From: Prochlorococcus marinus CUG1438
GTDB taxonomy: Bacteria; Cyanobacteriota; Cyanobacteriia; PCC-6307; Cyanobiaceae
Reading direction: 5' to 3'
Assembly (NCBI GenBank): GCA_017644325.1
Contig: JAEPLS010000001.1
Span: 1-64,000, forward strand
DNA length: 64,000 nt
The position numbers and the translations under genes were made by a program. Shown here in pieces: positions 8,670 to 18,234 of this stretch (positions are counted from its first letter, which is position 1; the number at the start of each line of letters is the position of its first letter). Under the pieces are notes generated by a model, which did not search any database, had not been told where the DNA came from, and saw only the letters and a program-made list of their open reading frames with translations.

Positions 8670-9812
8670 ATGATTATTAATTCACAAAAAAGATCATTTG
8701 GTAGAGGGGCGAAAGTGAGCTTATTCACTTTGGGGACAATGCGAGCAACTGAAAGTCTCGAAAAAATGTATAGCATAATAAAAAGTGCATATTATGTAGG
8801 AATTAACCACATAGAAACAGCTCCCTCTTATGGTGATGCTGAATCACTTATTGGAAATTCAATAAAAAAATTAGCAATAGAAGAGAATATAAAAGAAAAT
8901 AATTGGGTGATTACTTCCAAAGTTTTACCAAAGGGTGATTTTGACTTTTTAAAAAATAATTTCAAAAAATCTCTTAAAAATTTAAATCGCGAGAGAATTA
9001 ATAATCTTGCAATTCACGGACTCAACTTAAAACAACATCTAGATTGGGTTCTTTCTGGAGAGGGTAAGAAATTCATTTCTTGGATACTTGAGAAGGAACT
9101 AGTTGATCAAGTCGGTTTTAGTTCTCACGGAAGTTATTCACTAATTAAAGATGCAATTAACTGTGAAGTTTTTACTTTTTGTAGTCTTCATTTACATTAT
9201 TTAGATCAATCTAAGATTGCTTTAGCAGAGGAAGCTATAAAAAAAGGTATGGGCGTTTTAGCAATATCACCTGCAGATAAAGGCGGTAGATTGTATTCTC
9301 CAAGCGATATTTTGATAGAGGCCTCTAAGCCTTTTCATCCATTAGAATTAGCTTATCGATTTCTGCTGGCTAAAGGCATTACAACTTTGTCGTTGGGTGC
9401 GACAAACAAAAAAGATTTTGAATTTGCGCATAAACTTAGAAACTCCTTAGAGAAGCTTACAAAACTTGAAAAAAGCGCCCTTAATAAAATTGAGGAAGTT
9501 TCTAATAAAAGATTAAACTCAACCAAATGTGAACAATGTAGATCTTGTCTTCCATGTCCAAATGAAGTGCCTATTCCAGAAATACTTCGTTTAAGAAATA
9601 TATCTCTTGGTTATGGGCAATTAGAATTTGCAAAAGAAAGATACAATTTAATAGGAAAAGCTGGCCACTGGTGGGAAGAAAAAAATTCCTCATATTGTAA
9701 AGAATGCAATGAATGTGTTCCTAGATGTCCTAGTAAATTAGATATACCAAATTTATTAAAGGAAACTCATAACTTATTAATTGAAAATCCTACAAAAAGA
9801 TTATGGGGATAA
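8670..9812 (+). CDS. Aldo/keto reductase with C-terminal Fe-S clusters
   Basis: The N-terminal 270 or so residues are an aldo/keto reductase TIM barrel: LGTMRATESLEKM, the active-site region IETAPSYGDAE, and VITSKVLPKGDF with the catalytic-type lysine. The C-terminal 100 residues carry two ferredoxin-like cysteine groups, CEQCRSCLPCP and CKECNECVPRCP, that should hold 4Fe-4S centres. This architecture is common in cyanobacterial AKRs, whose substrates are mostly unknown. The last 12 bases overlap the 3' end of the convergent gene at 9801. It is probably soluble, NADPH-linked and cytoplasmic. Confidence 0.85.
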   Translation: MIINSQKRSFGRGAKVSLFTLGTMRATESLEKMYSIIKSAYYVGINHIETAPSYGDAESLIGNSIKKLAIEENIKENNWVITSKVLPKGDFDFLKNNFKKSLKNLNRERINNLAIHGLNLKQHLDWVLSGEGKKFISWILEKELVDQVGFSSHGSYSLIKDAINCEVFTFCSLHLHYLDQSKIALAEEAIKKGMGVLAISPADKGGRLYSPSDILIEASKPFHPLELAYRFLLAKGITTLSLGATNKKDFEFAHKLRNSLEKLTKLEKSALNKIEEVSNKRLNSTKCEQCRSCLPCPNEVPIPEILRLRNISLGYGQLEFAKERYNLIGKAGHWWEEKNSSYCKECNECVPRCPSKLDIPNLLKETHNLLIENPTKRLWG

Positions 9813-10799
9813 GGACTCATTCCAGATATTTTTAAGATTAATTTTTTGTTTATTTGTTAAGACAGGGAAAGACCAACTATTTTCCCAACATTTCTCAGAA
9901 GGTCCTGAGGTGGGAAGCATTTCAGTTTTATATTTACTTTGCAAATAATCACTATTGAATGGAAGATACCAACCCTGGCTTACTAATTTATCTACTATTG
10001 ATTTATTTTCTAAAGATTTAATCCATTTCATTAATATTGCATTATTTAGATTTGATCGACTAAGAAGAAAATGCCACATCAAAGGTACGCCTTGGCTCGG
10101 GAAAACTAAAGAAAGCCTTGGATCTATTTTTAAATATTTTGAACAGAGACTATAAGGAACTATTGCTACACAAGCATCAGAATTAATCAACCAATTGAGT
10201 ATATTTTTATCATCAAATAACATTGCTTGGCTTTTGAGTTTTTTTAAAGAATTCGATGAATTAATTTTTTTAGCAATTGACAATAATATTCTAGGACTTT
10301 GTGGAAAAATAACTTTTCCCGTTAATTTTTTAGAAAGGAGGAAATCCCAAGAAGTTCTAGCTAAATTTACTAATTCTTTATTATTTTTAATAATAATTGT
10401 GTAAGGTACAACTCCAATAGGAAATAATTTACTCCTTTGATTTTCATTAAAACTTTCTAAAAAATCTATCGATCTCTTATCTAAATTTTCGGTCAAAGGG
10501 AATTGATTGATTTTTTCGAATTCAGCAAAATTTATATTACTAATCCAGCCATCATTTATTAATGTAAAATCAGAATTTAAAATTGTGTTCCTATTTTTTT
10601 GTGGCTGGATACTTTCAAAATTAATTTTTTCCTGCTTCCAATCTTTTGGAATCGATTCTTTAAAAGATTGTGGATAAAAAGAACTTTGTAGTGCTATCTT
10701 TACTTTTTTTTGAAGATTACTGCAAGAGCTCAAGAGAAATAGTAGCGAAAGTTTTCCGCAATTTAAAAATTCTCGTCTCGTCGCAAATTTTGAAACCAT
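9801..10799 (-). CDS. Putative periplasmic solute-binding lipoprotein (PotD-like)
   Basis: The N-terminus reads TRREFLNCGKLSLLFLLSSC: a twin-arginine pair, a hydrophobic core and a lipobox ending LSSC, so the mature protein is probably a lipid-anchored export product. The remaining 300 residues resemble the bilobal spermidine/putrescine or iron type of binding protein, with VPYTIIIKN, WDFLLSKKLTGKVIFPQSPR and ACVAIVPYS typical of domain crossings. No permease or ATPase lies beside it, so partner and ligand are unknown. It ends 12 bases inside the aldo/keto reductase gene and starts 12 bases after the CobT-like gene, suggesting one leftward transcript. Confidence 0.7.
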   Translation of the reverse strand: MVSKFATRREFLNCGKLSLLFLLSSCSNLQKKVKIALQSSFYPQSFKESIPKDWKQEKINFESIQPQKNRNTILNSDFTLINDGWISNINFAEFEKINQFPLTENLDKRSIDFLESFNENQRSKLFPIGVVPYTIIIKNNKELVNLARTSWDFLLSKKLTGKVIFPQSPRILLSIAKKINSSNSLKKLKSQAMLFDDKNILNWLINSDACVAIVPYSLCSKYLKIDPRLSLVFPSQGVPLMWHFLLSRSNLNNAILMKWIKSLENKSIVDKLVSQGWYLPFNSDYLQSKYKTEMLPTSGPSEKCWENSWSFPVLTNKQKINLKNIWNESLSP

Positions 10800-10811
10800 T
10801 CAGTAATCCTT

Positions 10812-11957
10812 CTATAAAGAAATTTGACCTAGTCCCTTCATCATTTCCAGATTTTGTTGACACAATGAAACTATTGCGTCATTTTTGAATCCATTTAAGA
10901 AAGCAAGTAATGATATTCCACCAGCACCTACTCCTTCTTTAACATGACCCACTTCATAATCCTTTAATTCTTTGAAGATTGACGATTTAAAATTTAAAGG
11001 GCTTGCTAAACCTAATAAATTGACATCATATTTCGCATTTATTAAATTCAATAAATCATTTAGAGAGTTATCTTTCATAAGCCAGCCAGTTGTTGCAACA
11101 AAAACATCCTCAATAAAATCATCTTTATTCTTTGGATCTAAGAATTCTAATACAAGCAAAATGATAGCTATCATTTGACTTCCACCAGACAATATAACAG
11201 TTTGGTTCGCCAACCTAGCCCCAGTTAATAAACCCATTGAGAAAGCTTGGAAAGGATCACCAACTGCAGCGACAACATCAAAAGAGTCAAAATCAGCATT
11301 AAGATTTGCATTTAAAAGTCCTTTTTGAACTACTTTTCTTCTGAGATCTCTTGGAGCTTTAAATAAACTACTCCCTACTAAATTAGACACCCGCAACCCA
11401 AAAGCTTCCATTACAGCCTGAGCAGTTGTGGTTCCTCCAGGAACAGATTCAGAAATTAAGATAGGTTGTTCTGAGGATTTCCCTATCGCAAGACCTCTTT
11501 GATAAAGATTTATAACCCTCTCTTTTGACATCGATTTACCAGTAGTAAGACAATTTGATGGCCCCAAATCACTATCTTCTACTTCTAAATGATTAAAGTA
11601 AGGTTTTACCCCTATTCCTAAAGGAACAATTATTGGATAAACATTTATAAGCTTTGAACAAACATGACTTATTAGGGCTGGAGTTACTCCTGCATTAAGT
11701 AGAGGCAATTTATACTTATGATCTTTTGAAGCACCCTTAAGCAAAAATTCGGCATCAGCTAGTGCAGTTAATCTCCTTGACTTTGGATTAATACCTGCTG
11801 CAGAAATTCCTGGAATTTGGGATGTATTAGTGCCCGCAATTACTAGAAATATTTTTAAATTATTTATATTCTTTTTGAGTATATTTATCGCATTAATTCT
11901 CTTTTTTTTATTGGATTTACTTCCAAAAAAATTTATCTGTAATTCTGTAATACTCAT
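10812..11957 (-). CDS. CobT-like nicotinate-nucleotide phosphoribosyltransferase family protein
   Basis: This 381-residue protein resembles the cyanobacterial/archaeal branch of CobT. This branch transfers phosphoribose from nicotinate mononucleotide to the lower-ligand base during cobalamin assembly. Supporting stretches are SESVPGGTTTAQAVMEAFG, VAAVGDPFQAFSMGL, TGARLANQTVILSGGSQM and the C-terminal GVGAGGISLLAFLNG. In picocyanobacteria the end product is thought to be pseudocobalamin with adenine as lower base. A second cobalamin gene (cobI) lies near 59 kb. It is 12 bases after the DUF2232-type gene on the same strand. Confidence 0.8.
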   Translation of the reverse strand: MSITELQINFFGSKSNKKKRINAINILKKNINNLKIFLVIAGTNTSQIPGISAAGINPKSRRLTALADAEFLLKGASKDHKYKLPLLNAGVTPALISHVCSKLINVYPIIVPLGIGVKPYFNHLEVEDSDLGPSNCLTTGKSMSKERVINLYQRGLAIGKSSEQPILISESVPGGTTTAQAVMEAFGLRVSNLVGSSLFKAPRDLRRKVVQKGLLNANLNADFDSFDVVAAVGDPFQAFSMGLLTGARLANQTVILSGGSQMIAIILLVLEFLDPKNKDDFIEDVFVATTGWLMKDNSLNDLLNLINAKYDVNLLGLASPLNFKSSIFKELKDYEVGHVKEGVGAGGISLLAFLNGFKNDAIVSLCQQNLEMMKGLGQISL

Positions 11958-11969
11958 CCTTATTTTTTT

Positions 11970-12608
11970 TCAATTATTAAAATCTACTAAGACATTTATT
12001 AATCTTGGAGGATCTGGGATAGTTAATTTAAATCTTGGGAAAAGAGAATAGGCAACTACATGTACCGTTAAAACATAAACTATTTCTTGAAAAATTATTA
12101 ATAAAATTGCACCAAATTGAATACTTAAAATTGATGGAGAAAAAGGTAAATTTAATAATCCAATGAACTTTTCAATTAGACCATAACTTGCTCTAGTAAT
12201 TAAGACCCAAAGATTATCCCCAACTAGAATTGATAATGCTATTACTCGTAGAAAGAAGCCGAGGGTTCCAATAATGACTCCAATGGTAAAACTTAGTTTC
12301 CAACTCTTTTCTTTAAACCAACACCAGCCCAGCCAGAAAGCCAAAATCCCATAAGGAAATAAAAATAAAGTTCCTCTAACAGGACCCATAATTATGAATA
12401 AAAGTAGAAATTGTATTAGGATTCCTTCCAATGCAGTTTTAGTTCCTCTTCTCATCTGCAATAGGATAATTGGAAGGGGTAAAATCAACCTCAATAAAGC
12501 CCCTCCAACTGGCAGATAATATAGTGCTACCCATAATAAAGACGAAAGAGATGCTAAATATGATGTCTCGACAATATTTAATGCTTCATTTTTAGTTGTT
12601 ATTTTCAT
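11970..12608 (-). CDS. DUF2232-type integral membrane protein
   Basis: This 212-residue protein is mostly hydrophobic with six or seven predicted membrane helices. It has the opening ETSYLASLSSLLWVALYYLP and the conserved loop GALLRLILPLPIILLQMRRG seen in the cyanobacterial YybS/DUF2232 family. The biochemical role is unknown. The family is distantly related to the S-components of ECF vitamin transporters, so a transport role is possible but not shown. It sits between the CobT-like gene (12 bases) and the repeat lipoprotein gene (21 bases), all leftward. Confidence 0.75.
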   Translation of the reverse strand: MKITTKNEALNIVETSYLASLSSLLWVALYYLPVGGALLRLILPLPIILLQMRRGTKTALEGILIQFLLLFIIMGPVRGTLFLFPYGILAFWLGWCWFKEKSWKLSFTIGVIIGTLGFFLRVIALSILVGDNLWVLITRASYGLIEKFIGLLNLPFSPSILSIQFGAILLIIFQEIVYVLTVHVVAYSLFPRFKLTIPDPPRLINVLVDFNN

Positions 12609-12629
12609 TTTTTTATTTAATATTTTTAA

Positions 12630-13220
12630 TTAATTTTTATTCATACTTTTATTTTCTGAATTTAAAATTCGTTCAATCTTTTCTATTTCAAAATTTACCT
12701 CAGAATTGCTTAATATGGTACTTAACTCTTTAGTTGGATCTTTAGGATCTACATCTTTCAAGATAAATATTATTTTGTAAGATTGAAGCTCAATTTTCTT
12801 TTTTTTTGAAGAATTCTTAATTTTTTTATTTCTTTGCATTTTTATTTTTTCAGAATTTATATCTTTTTTATTTTCTAAAACATTTTTTTTGTTTTCTACT
12901 TTTTTTATTCTTTTATTTTTTATAACATTAATTTCTTTGCTTTCTTTTTCTAAATTTATATCTTTTTTATTTTCTAGAACATTTTTTTTGTTTTCTACTT
13001 TTTTTATTCTTTTATTTTTTATAACATTAATTTCTTTGCTTTCTTTTTCTAAATTTATATCTTTTTTATTTTCTAGATTATTTTCTAAATTTTCATCTTG
13101 GCTTGTTTTTTCTAAATCATAAAAACTACTTTCGAGAAAATTACCAATCCTACCCCCAGAGCATGATTGCAATAAAATTAAAAAAATTAATAAAAAAAAT
13201 TCTTTTTTTTTTAAAATCAT
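12630..13220 (-). CDS. Repeat-containing putative lipoprotein
   Basis: I do not recognise the family. I start it at the ATG at 13220, because earlier in-frame codons lie inside topA and because it gives a clean lipoprotein signal: MILKKKEFFLLIFLILLQSC, with the lipobox Cys at 20. The 196-residue product is dominated by Lys, Glu and Asn. Two almost identical 33-residue units begin LENKKDIN and end VENKKNV, with the start of a third. The C-terminal 50 residues (YKIIFILKDVDPKDPTKELS and following) are not repetitive and may be the conserved part. It overlaps nothing if the 13220 start is right; topA ends at 13228. Confidence 0.7.
   Translation of the reverse strand: MILKKKEFFLLIFLILLQSCSGGRIGNFLESSFYDLEKTSQDENLENNLENKKDINLEKESKEINVIKNKRIKKVENKKNVLENKKDINLEKESKEINVIKNKRIKKVENKKNVLENKKDINSEKIKMQRNKKIKNSSKKKKIELQSYKIIFILKDVDPKDPTKELSTILSNSEVNFEIEKIERILNSENKSMNKN
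12852..13076. repeat. 99-bp in-frame tandem repeat, two full copies plus part
   Basis: Units at about 12978-13076 and 12879-12977 are almost base-for-base identical, and a third partial unit continues to about 12852. The period is 99 bp, exactly 33 codons, so the array can expand or contract without breaking the lipoprotein frame. Near-identity at DNA level, including synonymous positions, points to recent duplication or ongoing homogenisation. Confidence 0.9.
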
Positions 13221-13227
13221 ATTTTTC

Positions 13228-15834
13228 CTAACTTTTCTTTTTACTTTTAGTTTTTTTAACACTTATTTTTGTTTTTTTTGAAATAGATCCTTTTTTATCT
13301 TTTAGTTTTTCTTCTAGAAGAGATACAGCATCATCAATGGTGAATTTCTCTAAGTCAGTATCTTTGGCAATGGAAACATTAGTTTTACCACATTTTAAAT
13401 AGACCCCATATCTTCCATTTAATACTTGAATTTTCTCTTTAAATTCTTTCGGTTTTCCAAAATCTTTAAGGACCTCTTGACCACCTCTACCCATTTTTGG
13501 CATCGCAAGAATTTCTAATGCTCGTTTTATATCAACTTTAAAAACGTCATCCTCTTTCTTCAAAGATCTGTTTTCAGATTCATTTTCATTTTTAATCCAT
13601 TTAATGTAAGGGCCAAATCTTCCTCTATCCGCCTCAACAAGACCCCCTTCAGGATGAACTCCTAACAATCTAGGCAGACTTAAAAGTGTTAGAGCTTCAT
13701 CTAGAGTTAGATCATCAGTTTTCAACTCTTTAGGTAATGAAGCTCTTCTTGGTTTGGCTTTATCTTGATCATTATTTCCCAATTGTACATAAGGGCCGTA
13801 AGGACCAAATCTTAAAAAGACTTGCTCTCCAGTTTTTGGATCAGTTCCAAGCTCTGATGGTCCACTTAAAATTTGATCAACTTTCTTTATGTCTAAGTCT
13901 CCAGGAGTTATATCCATTGGAAGATTACCTTTCGCCTGAATTTCATTGCCAGATTCATCAATTTTTGTGCCCTCTAGCCAAGGTCCGTTAGAGCCTATTC
14001 TGACTACGCAAGGAAGGTCTTCGAAATCAACTTGTCTATAAGCTTTACCATCAATATCACCCTCTGTTTTCTGAACCTTAACCTCCAGACCATTTTTACC
14101 TTTGTAGAAAGTCTCGAGATATGGAAGCCACTCAAGATTACCTGAAGATATTTCATCCAATGAAGATTCCATTTTTGCAGTAAAAGTAGTATCAACTAGA
14201 TCAGGAAAATGTTCTTCTAATAGAGAGGTAACAGCAAACGCTGTAAACGTTGGAGCCAAAGTATTGGACGATATATTCGCATAACCTCTATCAACAATTG
14301 TCCCAATAATGCTCGCATAGGTAGAAGGTCTTCCAATCCCTTCTTTTTCAAGAACTTTAACTAATGCAGCCTCTGTATATCTTGCAGGTGGCTTGGTCTC
14401 ATGAAAAGTAGATTCCTTATTAAGGACTTCAAGACATATTCCAGTTGTTAAGTTTGGGAGAATAATTTCTTGTTGTTCAAGAGATGAACTTGGCTCATCA
14501 CTTCCCTCGACATAGGCCCTAAAAAATCCAGGGAAATCAATACTTTTCCCACTAGATTTAAATAATCCATCTCCCACACTGATTTCAGCATTAATCATCG
14601 TTAACCTAGCTTCCGCCATTTGACTTGCTACAGTTCTTTTCCAAATTAAATCGTAAAGAGATAAGTCTCTACCAGTTAGGTTAGTTTCCTTTGGAGTTTT
14701 AAATACCTCGCCTGCTGGTCTAATAGCTTCGTGTGCTTCTTGAGCATTCCTTGCAGTTGAATCAAATTGTCTTGGTGAGTTGGATAAATATTCTTTTCCA
14801 TACATAGAACTGACGCATTCTCTAGCAGCTCTTGTGGCTTGTTCCGAAAGATGAACTGAATCAGTTCTCATATATGTTATGAAGCCCCTCTCATAAAGAC
14901 CTTGCGCACATCTCATAGTTTCTCTTGCAGACAAACGAAGCTTTCTGTTTGCTTCTTGCTGCAATGTACTAGTTGTAAATGGAGGAACTGGCTTACGAGT
15001 AGATGGTTTTTTTTCGATTTTTGAGACTAACCAATCTTCAGAAGAAAAAGTATTCAATAAATCATTTACTTTTTCTTCTCCAATTATTAAAGATTTATTT
15101 CCTTGTTTTAGTTTGCCGGTCTGTTCATCAAAATCTGAACCATTAGAAATTCTTTGACCATTCAAGCTAAATAATTTAGTTTCGAAAGTCATATTATCCT
15201 TAACTAGGGAAGCTTTAATCCCCCAGTAACTAGCTTTTTTAAACGATCTTCTTTCCCTCTCTCTTCTAACAAGAAGCCTCACAGAAACTGATTGAACACG
15301 ACCAGCAGATAATCGGGGGGCTACCTTCTTCCAAAGTAATGGAGATAATTCATATCCAAAAAGCCTGTCTAAGATTCTTCTTGTTTCTTGAGCTTGAACA
15401 AGTTCCATATCAATTTCTCTTGTTTGATCTAAAGCTTTGTTGATTGCTTTTTTTGTAATTTCATGAAAAACCATTCTCTTAGTTGGTATTTTAGGCTTAA
15501 GTAATTGCAGAAGATGCCAGCTAATACTCTCCCCCTCTCTATCTTCATCAGTTGCTAGTAATAGTTGGGTCGCATTTTTTAATGCATCTTTCAGCTCTTT
15601 AACAACCTTTTTTTTATCTTTCGGAACTATGTAGAGTGGTTCAAAATCTTCCGTCGTATTAACCCCTATCCTTGACCATTTTTCCTTTTTAACTGCAGCA
15701 GGAATTTCGGCAGCTCCTTTTGGAAGATCTCTTACGTGACCCATAGAAGCAAGAACTTCATAATTAGAAGGCAAATACTTTCTTATAGTTTTTGCTTTTG
15801 TGGGACTTTCAACAATAACGAGTGTGTGATCCAA
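13228..15834 (-). CDS. topA: DNA topoisomerase I
   Basis: This type IA topoisomerase relaxes negative supercoils. In the 868-residue protein, the N-terminal TOPRIM domain has VIVESPTKAKTI and the metal-binding ATDEDREGE (about 94-102). The active-site Tyr321 is in the motif FITYMRTDSVHLS. The RILDRLFGYELSP and GRVQSVSVRLLV blocks are present. The C-terminal third has several FGPYGPYV-type repeats instead of Cys4 zinc fingers, which is usual in cyanobacteria, and ends in a Lys-rich tail. It diverges from ndhB, leaving 174 bases for both promoters. Confidence 0.95.
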   Translation of the reverse strand: MDHTLVIVESPTKAKTIRKYLPSNYEVLASMGHVRDLPKGAAEIPAAVKKEKWSRIGVNTTEDFEPLYIVPKDKKKVVKELKDALKNATQLLLATDEDREGESISWHLLQLLKPKIPTKRMVFHEITKKAINKALDQTREIDMELVQAQETRRILDRLFGYELSPLLWKKVAPRLSAGRVQSVSVRLLVRRERERRSFKKASYWGIKASLVKDNMTFETKLFSLNGQRISNGSDFDEQTGKLKQGNKSLIIGEEKVNDLLNTFSSEDWLVSKIEKKPSTRKPVPPFTTSTLQQEANRKLRLSARETMRCAQGLYERGFITYMRTDSVHLSEQATRAARECVSSMYGKEYLSNSPRQFDSTARNAQEAHEAIRPAGEVFKTPKETNLTGRDLSLYDLIWKRTVASQMAEARLTMINAEISVGDGLFKSSGKSIDFPGFFRAYVEGSDEPSSSLEQQEIILPNLTTGICLEVLNKESTFHETKPPARYTEAALVKVLEKEGIGRPSTYASIIGTIVDRGYANISSNTLAPTFTAFAVTSLLEEHFPDLVDTTFTAKMESSLDEISSGNLEWLPYLETFYKGKNGLEVKVQKTEGDIDGKAYRQVDFEDLPCVVRIGSNGPWLEGTKIDESGNEIQAKGNLPMDITPGDLDIKKVDQILSGPSELGTDPKTGEQVFLRFGPYGPYVQLGNNDQDKAKPRRASLPKELKTDDLTLDEALTLLSLPRLLGVHPEGGLVEADRGRFGPYIKWIKNENESENRSLKKEDDVFKVDIKRALEILAMPKMGRGGQEVLKDFGKPKEFKEKIQVLNGRYGVYLKCGKTNVSIAKDTDLEKFTIDDAVSLLEEKLKDKKGSISKKTKISVKKTKSKKKS

Positions 15835-16008
15835 GGTTTATTTCAAAAATTGGTGTTTTTATTCAGTGAGGGCATATTATGATTAATTGAAGCTTTTTCA
15901 AGTATTTCTTCTGAAAATTTCAAAAATCATACCCACAAATTATAATCAAGTTAAGATTAACTCTTAGACCCTTACAATCAAACATCTAATTTAATCCAAT
16001 TTAATAAA

Positions 16009-17529
16009 GTGCCCAACGAAATCTTTACAATTAACTTAAATGCTCAAGCCATTATTCCAGAGGCTTTTATTTTACTAGGTATTGTTGGGACACTTCTTGT
16101 AGATTTAGCAGGAGAAAAAACTGCCTCAAAATGGGCACCAATAATTTGCTATTTGTCAATTGGGAGCTCTCTTTTAAGTTTGGCCTTGCAATGGAGTAAT
16201 CCAGTAGAAAGTGCATTTCTTGGATCCTTTGATTCAGACAATTTAGCAATCGCATTTAGAGCAATAATATCTTTATCAACTTTAATTTCTTTACTTATAA
16301 GTTGGCGTTATACGGAAAAAAGTGGTAGCCCTATTGGAGAATTCGCGGCGATAGTTCTCTCGGCCACGCTTGGAGCAATGCTTTTGTGTGGATCTACTGA
16401 CCTTATTAGTGTATTCATATCTCTTGAAACTTTATCAGTGGCGAGCTATTTACTCTCTGGTTACCTAAAGAGAGATCCGCGAAGTTCAGAAGCAGCCTTA
16501 AAATATTTGCTTGTTGGGTCAGCCGCTGCAGCGGTGTATTTGTATGGCTCCTCTTTTCTTTATGGATTAAGTGGTTCAACAAACTTATCAATAATTGGTG
16601 CAGAGATTATCAATAAACCCTCATTCATTACTTCGCTTGCTCTAGTATTTGTCTTATCAACTGTTGCTTTTAAAATTGCAGCAGTTCCGTTCCATCAATG
16701 GACTCCTGATGTGTATGAGGGATCCCCTACACCTGTAGTGGCATTTTTATCTGTTGGATCAAAAACAGCAGGATTTGCGTTCGCAATAAGAATATTAAGC
16801 ACTACTTTCTCTTCTTTTGATGAAGAGTGGAAACTCTTATTTACCATATTGGCCATATTGAGCATGGCCCTTGGAAATATTGTAGCCCTTGCTCAAACCT
16901 CAATGAAAAGGATGTTAGCTTACAGCTCTATTGGACAAGCTGGATTTGTAATGATTGGAATAGTCTCTGGGACTCAAGATGGATTATCGGCGGCTGTTTT
17001 ATATTTAGCTGCATATTTGTTTATGAATTTAGGTGCTTTTTCGTGTGTAATACTTTTTTCTCTAAGAACAGGTTCTGACAGAATTCTTGATTATTCTGGA
17101 CTTTACCAAAAAGATCCTCTCATTACACTAGGATTAAGCCTTTGTCTTCTTTCTCTTGGAGGTTTACCTCCAATGTTGGGATTTTTCGGAAAAATATACT
17201 TATTCTTTGCTGGTTGGGCTAATCACCAATATCTTTTAGTAATTGTTGGACTAGTAACTTCAGTTATCTCTATTTATTACTACATTTCAGTTATAAAAAT
17301 GATGGTAGTTAAAGAACCACGGGAAGCTTCTGAAATAGTCAAATCATATCCTGAAATTAATTGGGGCGTTGTGGGTTTGCCCCCCTTGAGAATTGCACTT
17401 TATACTTGCGTGGCAGTTACAGCCCTAGGAGGAATCCTCTCTAACCCTCTTTTTAAATTAGCGAACACAGCAGTTTCAGAAACTCCATTTTTACAAGATA
17501 TTATTGCAATAACAAACAATATTTCTTAA
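16009..17529 (+). CDS. ndhB: NAD(P)H-quinone oxidoreductase subunit 2 (NdhB)
   Basis: This 506-residue membrane subunit of the thylakoid NDH-1 complex has about fourteen helices. The complex moves electrons from ferredoxin to plastoquinone in respiration and cyclic flow. The proton-channel core contains [18 protein letters not shown] with the key Glu, [22 protein letters not shown] with the central Lys and His, and [18 protein letters not shown] at 16009 is the start and gives the expected N-terminus [13 protein letters not shown]. The ABC ATPase gene follows after 16 bases. Confidence 0.95.
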   Translation: MPNEIFTINLNAQAIIPEAFILLGIVGTLLVDLAGEKTASKWAPIICYLSIGSSLLSLALQWSNPVESAFLGSFDSDNLAIAFRAIISLSTLISLLISWRYTEKSGSPIGEFAAIVLSATLGAMLLCGSTDLISVFISLETLSVASYLLSGYLKRDPRSSEAALKYLLVGSAAAAVYLYGSSFLYGLSGSTNLSIIGAEIINKPSFITSLALVFVLSTVAFKIAAVPFHQWTPDVYEGSPTPVVAFLSVGSKTAGFAFAIRILSTTFSSFDEEWKLLFTILAILSMALGNIVALAQTSMKRMLAYSSIGQAGFVMIGIVSGTQDGLSAAVLYLAAYLFMNLGAFSCVILFSLRTGSDRILDYSGLYQKDPLITLGLSLCLLSLGGLPPMLGFFGKIYLFFAGWANHQYLLVIVGLVTSVISIYYYISVIKMMVVKEPREASEIVKSYPEINWGVVGLPPLRIALYTCVAVTALGGILSNPLFKLANTAVSETPFLQDIIAITNNIS

Positions 17530-17545
17530 AAGAATTTTTCATTAG

Positions 17546-18232
17546 ATGTCTAAGAAAGTCGCAAGTCTAGAGAAAATATCCAAAACATACGGGAAAGATG
17601 ATCTAACTGTTAAAGCCTTAGACAGCATTAACTTAGAAATTTATAAAGGTGACTATTTAGCTGTAATGGGAGCGAGTGGCTCAGGTAAAAGCACAGCAAT
17701 GAATATTATTGGATGTCTTGATAGACCATCGGAAGGCGTTTACAAATTAAATGGTATCCCTGTTGAGAAGTTGTCTGATGATGAGCTAGCGGAAATACGT
17801 AACCAAAAATTAGGCTTCGTTTTTCAACAATTTCATCTTCTTTCAGATGCAACAGCACTTGAGAATGTAATTTTACCAATGATTTATGCTGGTATTGAGA
17901 AAGAGCAAAGATTAGAGAGAGGTAAGAATGCCTTAAAAAAAGTTGGCCTTTCTGAAAGAATGAATAATCGACCTAATCAATTATCAGGAGGTCAACAACA
18001 ACGCGTAGCTATTGCAAGGGCTATCATCAACAATCCTGCAATATTATTGGCAGACGAACCAACTGGAGCACTAGATTCGAAAACAACTGAAGATGTACTA
18101 GATCTTTTTGACAAACTGCATGAATCTGGCATAACGATAGTTTTAGTTACTCACGAAGATGAAGTTGCAAATCGCGCAAAAAAAATAGCCAAATTTAAGG
18201 ATGGAAAAATAGTTGAATTAAAAGTTAATTAA
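17546..18232 (+). CDS. ABC transporter ATPase (LolD/MacB/DevA type)
   Basis: This 228-residue ATPase has Walker A GASGSGKST, the Q-loop FVFQQFHLLSDATALENV, signature LSGGQQQRVAIARA and Walker B ILLADEPTG, followed by the THEDEVA His switch. The family works with FtsX-like permeases in lipoprotein release, macrolide or glycolipid (DevBCA) export. No such permease lies next to it, so its partner is elsewhere. It is probably transcribed with ndhB and converges on birA, leaving only 2 bases between stops. Confidence 0.85.
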   Translation: MSKKVASLEKISKTYGKDDLTVKALDSINLEIYKGDYLAVMGASGSGKSTAMNIIGCLDRPSEGVYKLNGIPVEKLSDDELAEIRNQKLGFVFQQFHLLSDATALENVILPMIYAGIEKEQRLERGKNALKKVGLSERMNNRPNQLSGGQQQRVAIARAIINNPAILLADEPTGALDSKTTEDVLDLFDKLHESGITIVLVTHEDEVANRAKKIAKFKDGKIVELKVN

Positions 18233-18234
18233 AT

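Noticed and set aside
12889-13122. Plus-strand frame with repeated FFILLFFITLI segments
   Set aside because: It is the antisense shadow of the Lys/Glu repeat in the lipoprotein gene; its hydrophobic pattern comes from AAA/GAA codons read backwards.
16009-16011. Possible truncated ndhB because no ATG is present
   Set aside because: GTG at this position gives the normal NdhB N-terminus and length, so the gene is intact.
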